From Microbulbifer guangxiensis (GTDB taxonomy: Bacteria > Pseudomonadota > Gammaproteobacteria > Pseudomonadales > Cellvibrionaceae), in contig NZ_JAJSAQ010000007.1 in NCBI RefSeq assembly GCF_021729075.1, forward strand, positions 1 through 64,000: a stretch of 64,000 nucleotides of DNA. Direction: 5' to 3'. The notes below the pieces were generated by a model. It made no database searches. It saw only the letters and a list, made by a program, of their open reading frames with translations, and was not told where the DNA came from. Numbering within the stretch: the first letter of the stretch is position 1; each line of letters starts with the position of its first letter. The position numbers and the translations under genes are program-made. Of this stretch, positions 35,879-46,887 are shown piece after piece.

Positions 35879-36970
35879 ATGCATCGCCTCACGGTAGAAC
35901 TTGGGGAGCGTAGTTACCCGATCCTGATCGGGCAGGGGCTCCTCTCTGATTCGGGTAATCTGGCCCCCCATATCCGCGGCAAGCAGGTGATGGTGGTGAG
36001 CAATGAGACGGTCGCCCCCCTATATCTGTCCGCACTGATGAAGGGACTAGAGGGTTGTGGCCTGGAGCGGGTGGATCACATCGAACTCCCCGATGGTGAG
36101 GCGTTCAAGAACCTGGATACCCTCAACCGGATTTTCGACGCCTTGCTCGAGAAGCGTCACAACCGCAGCACAACGCTGATCGCACTGGGTGGCGGCGTAG
36201 TGGGGGATATGACCGGCTTTGCGGCAGCCAGTTACCAGCGCGGTGTCGACTTTATCCAGATTCCCACTACTTTGCTGTCACAGGTAGACTCCTCCGTCGG
36301 CGGCAAGACCGGGGTCAACCACCCGCTGGGCAAGAACATGATCGGTGCTTTTTACCAGCCGCGTCTGGTGCTGGCCGACATGGGTATCCTGTCGACTCTG
36401 CCGGAGCGGGAGTTCAGTGCCGGCGTGGCGGAGGTGATCAAGTACGGTCTGATCTGCGACGAACCGTTCTTTCCCTGGCTCGAGGACAATATCGACCAGC
36501 TGATGGCGCGGGACGAGGATGCGTTGGCGTATGCCGTTGAGCGTTCCTGCCGCGATAAGGCGAGAGTGGTGGCTGCCGATGAGCGGGAAGGTGGGCAGCG
36601 GGCGATTCTGAACTTTGGCCACACCTTCGGTCATGCGATCGAAGCAGTGCAGGGGTATGGACAATGGCTGCACGGCGAGGCGGTAGCTGCCGGCATGGTG
36701 ATGGCCGCTGAGCTCTCCCACTTGCGCGGGGATATTTCAGGCGATGTGGTTGGCCGAATCCGGGCATTGCTCGGGCGGGCGCGGCTGCCGGTACGGGCGC
36801 CTGAAGGCATGACTACGACGCAGTTCCTCGAAGCCATGGCTGTGGATAAGAAAGTGATCGACGGTCGCCTGCGGCTGATATTGCTGGCGGAGCTCGGCCG
36901 CGCCGCAATCGTGGCGGACTGCAGTGCAGGGGATATTGAAAAGGCCCTCAGGCTCTGCGGCGCAGAGTGA
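35879..36970 (+). CDS. aroB: 3-Dehydroquinate synthase
   Basis: 363 residues. AroB converts DAHP to 3-dehydroquinate using NAD and a divalent metal. Landmarks are [15 protein letters not shown], the NAD loop [40 protein letters not shown], and the metal ligands in [11 protein letters not shown]. An ATG 12 bases upstream is in frame, but ATG 35879 has GGAG six to seven bases before it and gives the family's usual start. Confidence 0.97.
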   Translation: MHRLTVELGERSYPILIGQGLLSDSGNLAPHIRGKQVMVVSNETVAPLYLSALMKGLEGCGLERVDHIELPDGEAFKNLDTLNRIFDALLEKRHNRSTTLIALGGGVVGDMTGFAAASYQRGVDFIQIPTTLLSQVDSSVGGKTGVNHPLGKNMIGAFYQPRLVLADMGILSTLPEREFSAGVAEVIKYGLICDEPFFPWLEDNIDQLMARDEDALAYAVERSCRDKARVVAADEREGGQRAILNFGHTFGHAIEAVQGYGQWLHGEAVAAGMVMAAELSHLRGDISGDVVGRIRALLGRARLPVRAPEGMTTTQFLEAMAVDKKVIDGRLRLILLAELGRAAIVADCSAGDIEKALRLCGAE

Positions 36971-37340
36971 TCACTGCACTGCAATTTGATCGTGGCTGAG
37001 GACTATTTGACAAAGGGGGTCGAGAAAAGAAGATAAGTCGGTTTTTCGGTCTCAATCCAGAAGAATAGACTGCCGTTTCTTGCAATTCCAGGCCGGCGCC
37101 AGTAATATTGCGCGCCCCCCGCGAAAAAGCGCGGGTGCGGAGTCAGAATAAAACCAGAATAAAAAAAGCCCCTCTGCGGGCTTTTTTTGTCAGTGAGGCA
37201 TGGTCGCGCGCTGCGTGACCGGCCCCGTGACGGGAGACGGGAATGCCGGCCGCTGCAATTGGTGGCCCGGGGACGCAGCCAGCGGGCTCTCCCTCTCCTT
37301 CTCAGCGCCGGGGCCCGATAAAACAACGATGAGGAATTCT
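36971..37340 (+). other. aroB-gltB intergenic region, with promoter-like and terminator elements
   Basis: 370 bp with no gene. TTGACA (37007-37012) with a weak AGATAA-type -10 about 18 bp later could start a transcript. CCCGCG (37118-37123) pairs with CGCGGG (37130-37135), and the strong terminator at 37161-37189 follows. The span could therefore encode a short untranslated RNA of about 145 bases, or simply be the end of the aroB transcript. The last 150 bp are GC-rich and must hold the gltB leader. The damX-type gene found here in Pseudomonas is missing. Confidence 0.5.
37161..37189. terminator. Rho-independent terminator after aroB
   Basis: A7 is followed by a short GC stem (AAAGCCC / GGGCTTT around loop CTCTGC) and T7. 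It is symmetric, so it could act in both directions; on the plus strand it ends the pilM-aroB transcript or a short RNA starting near 37040. Confidence 0.9.
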
Positions 37341-40300
37341 ATGGGTAGCGGTCTGTATCGGTTGGATGAGTTCAAGGACAACTGTGGTTTTGGCCTGATC
37401 GCACATTTGAAGGGACAGGTGAGCCACAAGCTGGTGCAAACCGCGATCGAATCGCTGACCTGCATGACACACCGCGGTGGTATTGCCGCGGACGGCAAGA
37501 CCGGTGACGGCTGCGGCCTGTTGCTGCAGAAGCCGGATACCTTCCTGCGCGCCGAGGCCCGCGAGCAGTGCGGTGTCGAACTCACAGATCAATACGCAGT
37601 GGGCGTCATCATGTTGCCCCTGGACGAAGCGCAGGCCCAGGCCGCCCGCGATGTCCTCACCCGCGAACTCGAGACCCAAGGCATGCGTGTGGCCGGCTGG
37701 CGCACGGTGCCGACCAACCCTGACTGCCTGGGGCCCATTGCCCGCGAGTCCCTGCCCCGGTTCGAACACCTCCTGGTCAACGATGCCGAGCAACCGCTGG
37801 GCGAGGCCAGGTTCAATGCGCGTCTGTTCGTCGCACGACGCAAGGCTGAGCAGCAGCTGGCCGAAGGGGTCTACATCGCCAGCCTGTCCACCCAGGTGGT
37901 GTCATACAAGGGCCTGATGATGCCCGCGGACCTGCCGAAATTTTTCCCGGAGCTGGCCGACCCGCGCCTGGAAACGGCCATCTGTGTATTCCACCAGCGC
38001 TTTTCCACCAACACCATGCCCCGCTGGCCTCTGGCGCAGCCATTCCGCCTGTTGGCCCACAACGGCGAGATCAACACCATCACCGGTAACCGCAACTGGT
38101 CCGTGGCGCGCACGCCGAAATTTTCCAGTGCGCTGCTGCCGGAGCTGGCGGAGCTGGCCCCGCTGGTCAACCGCGAGGGCTCCGATTCTTCGAGCCTCGA
38201 CAACATGCTGGAGATGCTGATCGCCGGCGGGATGGAACTGCACCGGGCAGTGCGCATGCTGGTGCCGCCGGCCTGGCAGAACGTAGAGAGCATGGATCCG
38301 GACCTGCGCGGTTTCTACGAGTACATCTCCATGCACATGGAACCCTGGGACGGCCCCGCAGGCCTGGTGATGACCGACGGCCGCTACGCCGTCTGTACCC
38401 TGGACCGCAATGGCCTGCGTCCATCCCGCTGGGTGATTACGAAGGACGACATCATCACTGTTGCCTCCGAGATCGGCGTTTACGATTACAAGCCTGAGGA
38501 CGTGGTGGCGAAGGGCCGTCTCGGCCCGGGGCAGATGCTGTCGGTGGACACGCGCGAGGGCAAGCTCTACCACACCGCCGACATCGATAACATGCTCAAG
38601 GCGCGCCAGCCCTACAAGCGCTGGCTGAAGGACAAGGCCCGCCGCATCCGTTCCACCCTGGTCACCGCACCAGTGGACAACAATTTTTCCTATGAGCAGT
38701 TCAAGGTCTACCAGAAACTGTTCAGTTCCTCCCTGGAGGAGCGGGATTCCGTGGTGCGGCCGATGGCTGAAGCCGGCCAGGAAGCCGTCGGTTCCATGGG
38801 CGACGACACCCCGATGGCGGTACTGTCGCGACACAACCGTTCGATCTACGATTATTTCCGCCAGCAGTTTGCCCAGGTGACGAACCCACCCATCGACCCG
38901 CTGCGGGAAACCGTGGTCATGTCCCTCGAGACCTGCCTGGGGCGTGAGAAATCGGTGTTCGAGGAAACGCCGGAACACGCCGACCGGGTGATCCTGTCGT
39001 CGCCGGTGTTGTCCCATATGAAGTACACGGCGCTGCTGGAGCTGGATCGCCCCGGCTTCGAGTCGAAGATCTTCGACCTCAATTACGATCCCGCCCAGCT
39101 GGACCTGGAGGCGGCGATCCGCAAGCTCTGTGCGGATGTGGAAGCGGCGGTCCGTGCCGGCACAGTGCTGGTGGTGCTGTCCGATCGCGACATTCAGCCG
39201 GACAAGCTGCCCATCGATGCGCTGCTGGCCACCGGTGCCGTGCACCACCACCTGGTCCATGCCGGCCTGCGCTGCGACTCCAATGTGATCGTCGATACCG
39301 CCAGCGCCCGCGATGCGCACCAGCTTGCGTGCCTGGTGGGTGTTGGCGCGACGGCGGTACACCCCTATTTCTCCTACAGCATCATCAACCACCTGATCGA
39401 TACCGGTGAGTTGCTGCTGGATGCCGCGGAGGCGCAGAAGAATTATCGCAATGGCATCATCAAGGGGTTGCTGAAGATCCTGTCGAAGATGGGTATCTCC
39501 ACGGTGGCTTCCTACCGGGGCGCGTTGCTGTTCGAACTCGTCGGCCTGTCCCGCGAAGTGGTCGACCTGTGTTTCCCCGGGGCCCCGACCCGTATCCAGG
39601 GCGCTGGCTTCGCCGACCTGCAGGTGGATACCGCCAGGCGCGCAGAGATCGCCTGGAAGCCGCGCAAACCGGTCTCCCCGGGCGGCCTGCACAAGTATGT
39701 GCACGGCCAGGAGTACCACGCGTTCAACCCGGACGTGGTCATGACCCTGCAGCAGGCGGTACGCACGGGGGACTACGCCACATGGCGCGATTACGCTGAG
39801 CTGGTCAACCAGCGCCCGGTGGCCACCCTGCGGGACCTGCTCGGTTTCCGCGAGGACCTGCAGCCGATTGCCATCGATGAGGTGGAGCTGGCGGAAAACA
39901 TCCTGCGCCGCTTCGACTCCGCTGCCATGTCCCTCGGTGCCCTGTCACCGGAGGCCCACGAATCCCTGGCGCAGGCCATGAACCGCCTCGGCGGCCGCTC
40001 AAACAGCGGTGAGGGCGGTGAGGACCCGGCGCGCTTCGGTACCGACAAGGTATCCAAAATCAAGCAGGTGGCCTCCGGTCGCTTTGGCGTGACCCCCCAT
40101 TACCTGGTGAATGCCGAAGTGCTGCAGATCAAGGTCGCCCAGGGCGCCAAGCCCGGTGAGGGTGGCCAGCTGCCCGGCGGCAAGGTCAATGAACTGATCG
40201 CGCGGCTGCGCTATTCGGTGCCCGGCGTCACCCTGATCTCACCACCGCCGCACCACGATATCTATTCCATCGAGGACCTTGCCCAGCTGATCTTCGACCT

Positions 40301-41789
40301 GAAGCAGGTCAACCCTGATGCACTGGTTTCGGTGAAGCTGGTTTCCCGCCCTGGTGTCGGCACCATCGCTGCCGGTGTGGCCAAGGCCTACGCGGACCTG
40401 ATCACCATCTCCGGTTACGATGGCGGCACCGCGGCGAGCCCGATTACCTCCATCCGCTATGCCGGTTCCCCCTGGGAGCTGGGCCTGGCGGAAACACACC
40501 AGACCCTGCGTGCCAACGACCTCCGCGACAAGGTGCGGGTGCAGACTGATGGCGGGCTCAAGTCCGGCCTCGACGTGGTCAAGGCCGCGATCCTCGGTGC
40601 CGAGAGCTTTGGCTTCGGCACCGCGCCCATGGTGGCGCTGGGTTGTAAATACCTGCGCATCTGCCACCTGAACAACTGTGCCACCGGTGTCGCCACCCAG
40701 AACCGGGACCTGCGTGATGACCATTACATCGGCACTGCCGAGATGGCGATGAACTTCTTCCGCTTCGTCGCTGAGGAGACCCGCGAGTGGATGGCGCGGC
40801 TCGGTGTACGCAGCCTTGAGGAACTGGTGGGGCGTGTGGACCTGCTGCAGGTACTGGAAGGCCAGACCGACAAGCAGAAAAAACTCGACCTGTCGCCGCT
40901 GCTGCACACCGATGAATTGCTGGCTGCGAAACCGCAGACCTGTCAGCAGCCGAAAAATACCCCCTGGGATAAAGGCGAATTGGCGGAGCGCATGGTGGCG
41001 GACATGCTGCCAGCGATCGAAAATCGCGCTGGTGGTGAATACCAGTACACCGTCACCAACTGTGACCGCTCCATCGGGGCCCGGCTGTCCGGTGAGATCG
41101 CAAAGCGCCATGGCAACCAGGGCATGGTGGACGCGCCGCTGAAGCTGCGCCTGACCGGGGTCGCTGGCCAGTCTTTCGGGGTCTGGAATGCCGGTGGCCT
41201 GGAAATGTACCTGGATGGTGATGCCAACGACTATGTGGGCAAGGGCATGGCCGGCGGCAAGCTGGTCATCCGCCCGCCGGCGGGCAGCAGTTTTGCCTCC
41301 CAGGAAACCAGCATCGTCGGTAATACCTGCCTGTACGGCGCTACCGGCGGCAAGCTCTTCGCCGCCGGTCGCGCCGGTGAGCGCTTCGCCGTGCGCAACT
41401 CCGGTGCCTTCGCCGTGGTTGAGGGGGCCGGCGACCACTGCTGTGAATACATGACCGGCGGTATGGTGGCGGTGCTCGGCAAGACCGGTTTCAACTTCGG
41501 CGCCGGTATGACCGGTGGCTTCGCCTATGTGCTGGACCTGGAACGGGACTTCTTCGACAAGTGCAACCACGAGCTGATCGAACTGCGCCGCATCAGCAGT
41601 GAGACCCTCGAGCCGCACCAGAGCCATCTGCGCGAGGTGATCGAGGAGTATGTTGCCGAGACAGGCAGTGAATGGGGCGAGGAGTTGCTGGACAACTTCG
41701 ACGATTACCTCAGCCGTTTCTGGCTGGTGAAACCCAAGGCGGCGAGCCTCGCCGGCCTGCTATCCGATGTGCGCAAGCGTGGCGAGTAA
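37341..41789 (+). CDS. gltB: Glutamate synthase (NADPH), large subunit
   Basis: 1482 residues, matching the usual length. It makes glutamate from glutamine and 2-oxoglutarate. The class-II amidotransferase domain starts at Cys15 ([11 protein letters not shown]); removal of the 14-residue propeptide would expose this nucleophile. The central domain, the FMN-barrel ([36 protein letters not shown]) and the 3Fe-4S cysteines ([19 protein letters not shown]) follow, then the C-terminal beta-helix. Frames open further upstream to 37200, but GAGGA precedes ATG 37341 and gives the family's start. gltD follows 12 bp downstream. Confidence 0.97.
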   Translation: MGSGLYRLDEFKDNCGFGLIAHLKGQVSHKLVQTAIESLTCMTHRGGIAADGKTGDGCGLLLQKPDTFLRAEAREQCGVELTDQYAVGVIMLPLDEAQAQAARDVLTRELETQGMRVAGWRTVPTNPDCLGPIARESLPRFEHLLVNDAEQPLGEARFNARLFVARRKAEQQLAEGVYIASLSTQVVSYKGLMMPADLPKFFPELADPRLETAICVFHQRFSTNTMPRWPLAQPFRLLAHNGEINTITGNRNWSVARTPKFSSALLPELAELAPLVNREGSDSSSLDNMLEMLIAGGMELHRAVRMLVPPAWQNVESMDPDLRGFYEYISMHMEPWDGPAGLVMTDGRYAVCTLDRNGLRPSRWVITKDDIITVASEIGVYDYKPEDVVAKGRLGPGQMLSVDTREGKLYHTADIDNMLKARQPYKRWLKDKARRIRSTLVTAPVDNNFSYEQFKVYQKLFSSSLEERDSVVRPMAEAGQEAVGSMGDDTPMAVLSRHNRSIYDYFRQQFAQVTNPPIDPLRETVVMSLETCLGREKSVFEETPEHADRVILSSPVLSHMKYTALLELDRPGFESKIFDLNYDPAQLDLEAAIRKLCADVEAAVRAGTVLVVLSDRDIQPDKLPIDALLATGAVHHHLVHAGLRCDSNVIVDTASARDAHQLACLVGVGATAVHPYFSYSIINHLIDTGELLLDAAEAQKNYRNGIIKGLLKILSKMGISTVASYRGALLFELVGLSREVVDLCFPGAPTRIQGAGFADLQVDTARRAEIAWKPRKPVSPGGLHKYVHGQEYHAFNPDVVMTLQQAVRTGDYATWRDYAELVNQRPVATLRDLLGFREDLQPIAIDEVELAENILRRFDSAAMSLGALSPEAHESLAQAMNRLGGRSNSGEGGEDPARFGTDKVSKIKQVASGRFGVTPHYLVNAEVLQIKVAQGAKPGEGGQLPGGKVNELIARLRYSVPGVTLISPPPHHDIYSIEDLAQLIFDLKQVNPDALVSVKLVSRPGVGTIAAGVAKAYADLITISGYDGGTAASPITSIRYAGSPWELGLAETHQTLRANDLRDKVRVQTDGGLKSGLDVVKAAILGAESFGFGTAPMVALGCKYLRICHLNNCATGVATQNRDLRDDHYIGTAEMAMNFFRFVAEETREWMARLGVRSLEELVGRVDLLQVLEGQTDKQKKLDLSPLLHTDELLAAKPQTCQQPKNTPWDKGELAERMVADMLPAIENRAGGEYQYTVTNCDRSIGARLSGEIAKRHGNQGMVDAPLKLRLTGVAGQSFGVWNAGGLEMYLDGDANDYVGKGMAGGKLVIRPPAGSSFASQETSIVGNTCLYGATGGKLFAAGRAGERFAVRNSGAFAVVEGAGDHCCEYMTGGMVAVLGKTGFNFGAGMTGGFAYVLDLERDFFDKCNHELIELRRISSETLEPHQSHLREVIEEYVAETGSEWGEELLDNFDDYLSRFWLVKPKAASLAGLLSDVRKRGE

Positions 41790-43220
<1,431 letters not shown>

Positions 43221-43236
43221 ATCGGCTTTAGCCGAA

Positions 43237-43258
43237 TGAAAAAAGGGAGCTTTGTCCC
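43237..43258 (-). terminator. Possible terminator for the NhaC-type gene (leftward)
   Basis: Read leftwards, a short GGGA / TCCC stem is followed by six T. It lies about 240 bp beyond the antiporter stop. The stem is short, so confidence is low. Confidence 0.4.
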
Positions 43259-43320
43259 CTCGGTGCCTTGATAAATCCCGCCATCCCTCCATGCAGGTCT
43301 GGCGGTGACATAGCACCAGG

Positions 43321-43401
43321 CCCCGCATTGCGAAAACGTATGAATACATCCATGTAGCTCCGTCGGGTACGTCCTGTACCCGACGGTTTCGCAATGCGGG
43401 G
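43321..43401. repeat. Nested inverted-repeat element (81 bp)
   Basis: The outer arms CCCCGCATTGCGAAA (43321-43335) and TTTCGCAATGCGGGG (43387-43401) are perfect 15-base complements. Inside lie a small hairpin TACAT-cc-ATGTA (about 43345-43356) and a strong hairpin CCGTCGGGTAC (43360-43370) / GTACCCGACGG (43376-43386). The strand can therefore fold as a stem closing two hairpins. It is not a classic terminator (no U-run). It could be a REP/MITE-type element, a structured RNA or a protein-binding site. Confidence 0.85.
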
Positions 43402-43449
43402 TCTCACACTCTGTCTAAATCCCCGCCTACCGGACTTTGTCACTAGCCG

Positions 43450-43469
43450 AGGGGGCATAGCCCCCTTTT
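43450..43469 (+). terminator. Rho-independent terminator, likely of gltBD
   Basis: A GGGGGC-ata-GCCCCC stem is followed by TTTT on the plus strand, 230 bp after the gltD stop and just after the nested repeat. Confidence 0.75.
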
Positions 43470-43496
43470 GCATATTCGTGGATCGGCCGATTCCGG

Positions 43497-44852
43497 TTAC
43501 ATAAATCCGAGCAGGATAAAGCCCGCGCTGGCCAGAGCCGCGGCGATCAGTGCGTAGGGCAACTGGGTCAACGCATGGCTCATCACCGAGCAACCGCTGC
43601 CCTGGGCCGCGAGCACAGTCGCATCGCCATAGAAGCAGGCATGGCTGCCGAAGGCACTGGCTGAAAGCAGAGCGCCGATGGCCAGCGGCAGCGGGCAGCC
43701 CACTGCCTCTGCCAGCGGAATCACGATCGGGATGGTGATCGCGAACACGCCCCAGGACGAGCCGGTGGCAAAGGAAACCAGTGCCATCGACAGGAACGCC
43801 ACCAGTGGCAGCCACTGGGCTGTCATCAGGGGTTCGACTGTGGCAATCACGTATTGCGGCATGCCGAGGCTGTCGTTCACTGCCTTGAACATGAATGCCG
43901 CCACCACGATCGACAGCGGCGCGATCATGGTTTTGAAGCCCTCCAGGATGGTGTCGAACATATCCCCCCAGGCAATGACCCCTTGCAGGCCCAGCAGCGG
44001 GATGGTGATGGCGAGGGCGGCGATCACCCCTTTCAGCACATCGATATCGTAAATCCAGCTGAACACCAGCAAGCTGACAATGGGAATGACGAAGTTCCAT
44101 ACATGGTGCTTGCGTCTGACCGCCGCCGCACCCACGGACACCGGCACCAGTTCCGCAGGCTCTTTCGGTGGCGGCGCCGTCGCGGCCTGGGCCTCGGCCT
44201 TTTTCATCGGGCCGATCAGCGGCACCCGTCCGGTCGCGACCAGCGGCACCAGCAGCAGCGCCAGCCAGGAATAGAGCATGAAGGGAATGGCGCTGATATA
44301 GAGGCTCATGCCGGCGCCGGCCTCGGCAATGTCAGAGCTCTCCAGGATGCCGGAGAAATACACTGCCCAGGTGGAGATCGGTACCAGGAAACAGGCCGGT
44401 GCGGCAGTGGAGTCCGCCACATAGGCGAGCATCTGTCGCGAAACCCTGAACTTGTCCGTGACCTTTTTCATCGACGAACTGACGGCAAGCGCGTTCAGGT
44501 AGTCATCGATGAAAATGACCAGCCCCAGGAACCAGGTGCTGAGCAGGGCCTTCGAGCGGGTGTTCGCTTTCGCCGCGAGTGCCTCGGCAAAGGCGGTGGC
44601 GCCGCCGGCGCGGATCAACAATGCGATCAGGCTGCCAAACAGACCGCACACCAAGATGATCCAGCCGATTGTCTCGTCCATCATCACTGACAGGGCCGTA
44701 TCGGCCAGTGGCCCCATGATGTTGCGGGGATTGAGCATGGCGAGTGCCACGATGACCCCGGTGAAGAGTGCGATGATCGGGCGTCGGGTCACGACCGCGG
44801 TGGCGACGACCACGGCAGTGGGAAAAAGGCTCAGGGATCCGTAAGTCTCCAT
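43497..44852 (-). CDS. NhaC-family Na+/H+ antiporter-type transporter
   Basis: 451 residues, about eleven membrane segments. Family landmarks are FIDDYLNALAVSSSMKKVTD (residues about 105-124), PISTWAVYFSGILES, and FATGSSWGVFAITIPIVIPL towards the C-terminus. Such carriers exchange sodium for protons or, in some branches, move organic acids or amino acids; the substrate here is not certain. The frame extends 72 codons upstream in low-quality sequence; ATG 44852 is chosen because it starts the family's hydrophobic N-terminus. It lies between gltD and hemE, which are adjacent in Pseudomonas, so it was probably inserted in this lineage. Confidence 0.87.
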   Translation of the reverse strand: METYGSLSLFPTAVVVATAVVTRRPIIALFTGVIVALAMLNPRNIMGPLADTALSVMMDETIGWIILVCGLFGSLIALLIRAGGATAFAEALAAKANTRSKALLSTWFLGLVIFIDDYLNALAVSSSMKKVTDKFRVSRQMLAYVADSTAAPACFLVPISTWAVYFSGILESSDIAEAGAGMSLYISAIPFMLYSWLALLLVPLVATGRVPLIGPMKKAEAQAATAPPPKEPAELVPVSVGAAAVRRKHHVWNFVIPIVSLLVFSWIYDIDVLKGVIAALAITIPLLGLQGVIAWGDMFDTILEGFKTMIAPLSIVVAAFMFKAVNDSLGMPQYVIATVEPLMTAQWLPLVAFLSMALVSFATGSSWGVFAITIPIVIPLAEAVGCPLPLAIGALLSASAFGSHACFYGDATVLAAQGSGCSVMSHALTQLPYALIAAALASAGFILLGFM

Positions 44853-44978
44853 CGGAATACTCGGTTTCTCGGCGGGACAGTACCGCCAGGTTTTATTGAC
44901 AACACGAAACCGAGCCCCCGGGTGGCATCGGTCCGCTGCGCGTTTGGCACGGAGTGGGTGCCCTCCCTCGCACTGCTG

Positions 44979-45001
44979 CGCCCGGCCTGAGGCCGGGCGC
45001 G
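44979..45001 (-). terminator. Hairpin downstream of the decayed receptor gene
   Basis: The perfect stem GCGCCCGGCC-tga-GGCCGGGCGC lies six bases beyond the stop codon of the receptor remnant. It has no U-run and is probably the old terminator. Confidence 0.55.
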
Positions 45002-45006
45002 ACCCG

Positions 45007-45400
45007 TCAGAACTGCATGGTGAAGTCCAGCCCGACGGTACGGGGCTTCGCCGGCCACACCTGGGCATTCACCAGGCTATAGCGCCACTGGTTGTTGATG
45101 TCAGCGTTGGCCCAGCCTCGCTCGAAATGCTGTTCGTCGAGCAGGTTTTCCACCCACAGGGTGGCGGTCCAGTCCGAGTTGGAGAGGTAGCCCAGGCGGA
45201 GGTAGCTTTCCTGTCAGGCTTTTTGCGCCACCTTCTCGATGTTGTCAATATCGCTGTACTGCTTCGCCTGGCCAATCTGCTCGAGGCTGAGCAGCAGTTC
45301 ACCGGACTGCAGCGGGTGGCGATAGCTGGCAATGAAGGCAGTGCTCAGTTTTGGTGAGAACAGCAGAAATCGCTGCGGCCCAGATTGGAGATAATGACCG
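45007..45400 (-). pseudogene. Decayed 3' end of a TonB-dependent receptor gene
   Basis: Translated on the minus strand, about 130 codons read as the C-terminal barrel of a TonB-dependent receptor: LLFSPKLSTAFIASYRHPLQ, then an in-frame TGA (45214-45216), then QESYLRLGYLSNSDWTATLW, VENLLDEQHFERG and the terminal PRTVGLDFTMQF. The frame is unbroken across the stop. The signal sequence, plug and most of the barrel are absent, and the conserved part ends near 45400. It is therefore a truncated gene with a nonsense mutation. No transposase borders it. The rest of the 44853-45615 interval shows nothing else except a possible hemE promoter. Confidence 0.85.
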
Positions 45401-45555
45401 CCATCGATCGATGCCAGGCGGCGAGCGCGGGGGTGCACCCACTGCGTTTGAGATTGTTTTTCATTAGGTGACAAGCGGTAAGGCCGGGCAGCCGGCGCGT
45501 CAATCATCGATTTTGCCGCACTTTTGCCGCGCTACAGCGATCTCCTGTCCAGTCC

Positions 45556-45584
45556 TGTTTTCCCCCGCAGCTCCCCGCTACAAT
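45556..45584 (+). promoter_or_regulatory. Possible hemE promoter
   Basis: TACAAT (45579-45584) is a good -10 element 32 bp before the hemE start. The matching -35 region (TGTTTT) is weak. Confidence 0.35.
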
Positions 45585-45615
45585 AGCCGCCTTTTTAACC
45601 AGCCCCGTGGTAGTC

Positions 45616-46695
45616 ATGTCCGAAGCCAAGCCCTCCGAACTGAAGAATGATCGTTTCCTGCGCGCCCTGCTGCGCCAGCCCGTCGACCGGACCCCGGTGT
45701 GGATGATGCGCCAGGCCGGGCGCTATCTGCCGGAATATCGCGCGGCCAGATCCCAGGCCGGAAGCTTTATGGACCTGTGCCGCAACACCGAGCTGGCCTG
45801 CGAGGTGACCCTGCAGCCGCTGGAGCGTTATCCCCTCGATGCTGCCATTCTGTTTTCCGACATCCTCACCATCCCCGACGCCATGGGGCTGGGTCTCTAC
45901 TTCGAGGAGGGCGAGGGACCGAAATTCCGCAAACCCGTGCGCACCGAAGCGGATATCCGTCGCCTTGAGGTGGTGAACAGCGAGTCCGACCTGGACTACG
46001 TCATGAACGCGGTTCGTACCATACGCCGTGAATTGAATGGGCGGGTGCCGCTGATCGGTTTCTCCGGCAGTCCGTGGACGCTGGCGACCTATATGGTGGA
46101 AGGCGGTTCGAGCCGCGACTTCGCCCGCTGTAAGGAGATGCTCTACAGCCGCCCCGAACTGATGCACCAGCTGCTGTCGGTCCTGGCAGATTCGGTCGTG
46201 GACTACCTGAATGCGCAGATCCGTGCCGGTGCCCAGGCGGTGCAGATCTTCGATACCTGGGGCGGTGCCCTGAGCCACAGTGCCTATCGCGAGTTCTCCC
46301 TGCACTATATGGAGCGCATCGTGGCCGGGCTGATCAAGGAGCGGGACGGGCGGCCGGTGCCGAGCATTCTCTTCACGAAAGGCGGTGGCCAGTGGCTGGA
46401 GGCCATGGCAGAGAGTGGCGCCTCGGCGCTGGGGCTGGACTGGACCACGGATATCGGCGCGGCCCGCGCGCGGGTGGGCGACCGGGTGGCGCTGCAGGGC
46501 AACCTGGACCCCGCCATTCTCTATGCCACTCCCGAGCGCATCCGTGAGGAGGTGGCTGCCATCCTGGCCGGCTTCGGCCAGGGTAGCGGACATGTATTCA
46601 ACCTGGGGCACGGCATCACGCCAAAAGTCGACCCGGAGCATGCCGGCGCCATGATCGAGGCAGTGCACGAACTCTCTCCGAAGTACCACCTTTGA
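45616..46695 (+). CDS. hemE: Uroporphyrinogen decarboxylase
   Basis: 359 residues, the usual length. It removes four carboxyl groups from uroporphyrinogen III to give coproporphyrinogen III. The signature [18 protein letters not shown] lies near residue 25; the second signature [17 protein letters not shown] and [14 protein letters not shown] follow. A GTG nine bases upstream is in frame, but the ATG gives the family's start. It is far from the hemCDXY operon, as in Pseudomonas. Confidence 0.97.
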   Translation: MSEAKPSELKNDRFLRALLRQPVDRTPVWMMRQAGRYLPEYRAARSQAGSFMDLCRNTELACEVTLQPLERYPLDAAILFSDILTIPDAMGLGLYFEEGEGPKFRKPVRTEADIRRLEVVNSESDLDYVMNAVRTIRRELNGRVPLIGFSGSPWTLATYMVEGGSSRDFARCKEMLYSRPELMHQLLSVLADSVVDYLNAQIRAGAQAVQIFDTWGGALSHSAYREFSLHYMERIVAGLIKERDGRPVPSILFTKGGGQWLEAMAESGASALGLDWTTDIGAARARVGDRVALQGNLDPAILYATPERIREEVAAILAGFGQGSGHVFNLGHGITPKVDPEHAGAMIEAVHELSPKYHL

Positions 46696-46725
46696 GAGAC
46701 TATCCATCCTTCCGCGAGGATTGAG

Positions 46726-46754
46726 TTGACAGCAATGTGATGCTCGTCACAAAT
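46726..46754 (+). promoter_or_regulatory. Possible promoter of the HD-GYP gene
   Basis: A perfect -35 box TTGACA (46726-46731) is followed 17 bp later by a weak -10 (ACAAAT). The CRP-type palindrome lies between the two boxes. Confidence 0.4.
46736..46751. promoter_or_regulatory. CRP/Vfr-type binding site
   Basis: TGTGA-n6-TCACA (46736-46740 and 46747-46751) matches the core consensus for CRP family regulators exactly. It lies 137 bp before the HD-GYP start and about 40 bp after hemE. If the TTGACA at 46726 is used, the site overlaps the promoter, which would favour repression. A second inverted repeat, TTAGAC / GTCTAA (46772-46788), follows. Confidence 0.7.
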
Positions 46755-46887
46755 ACAGTGTGCGCCAGGCGTTAGACTTTGTGTCTAATGCCCTGCCAGC
46801 CGTGGTATAAATGCGCGTTGGCTTGCGGCTTCCCCGCCGCCAGCCTGTGCCCACTGATCGATAATCAACAACAAAGCAGTTTCCAGC

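Noticed and set aside
37902-41627. Long minus-strand open frames opposite gltB (605 and 462 codons)
   Set aside because: Antisense shadows of a highly conserved gene; no recognisable protein features.
46771-46788. GTTAGAC next to an inverted repeat, resembling an attC inner core
   Set aside because: There is no matching outer core or long stem and no cassette gene before it; it is better read as a small palindrome in the HD-GYP upstream region.
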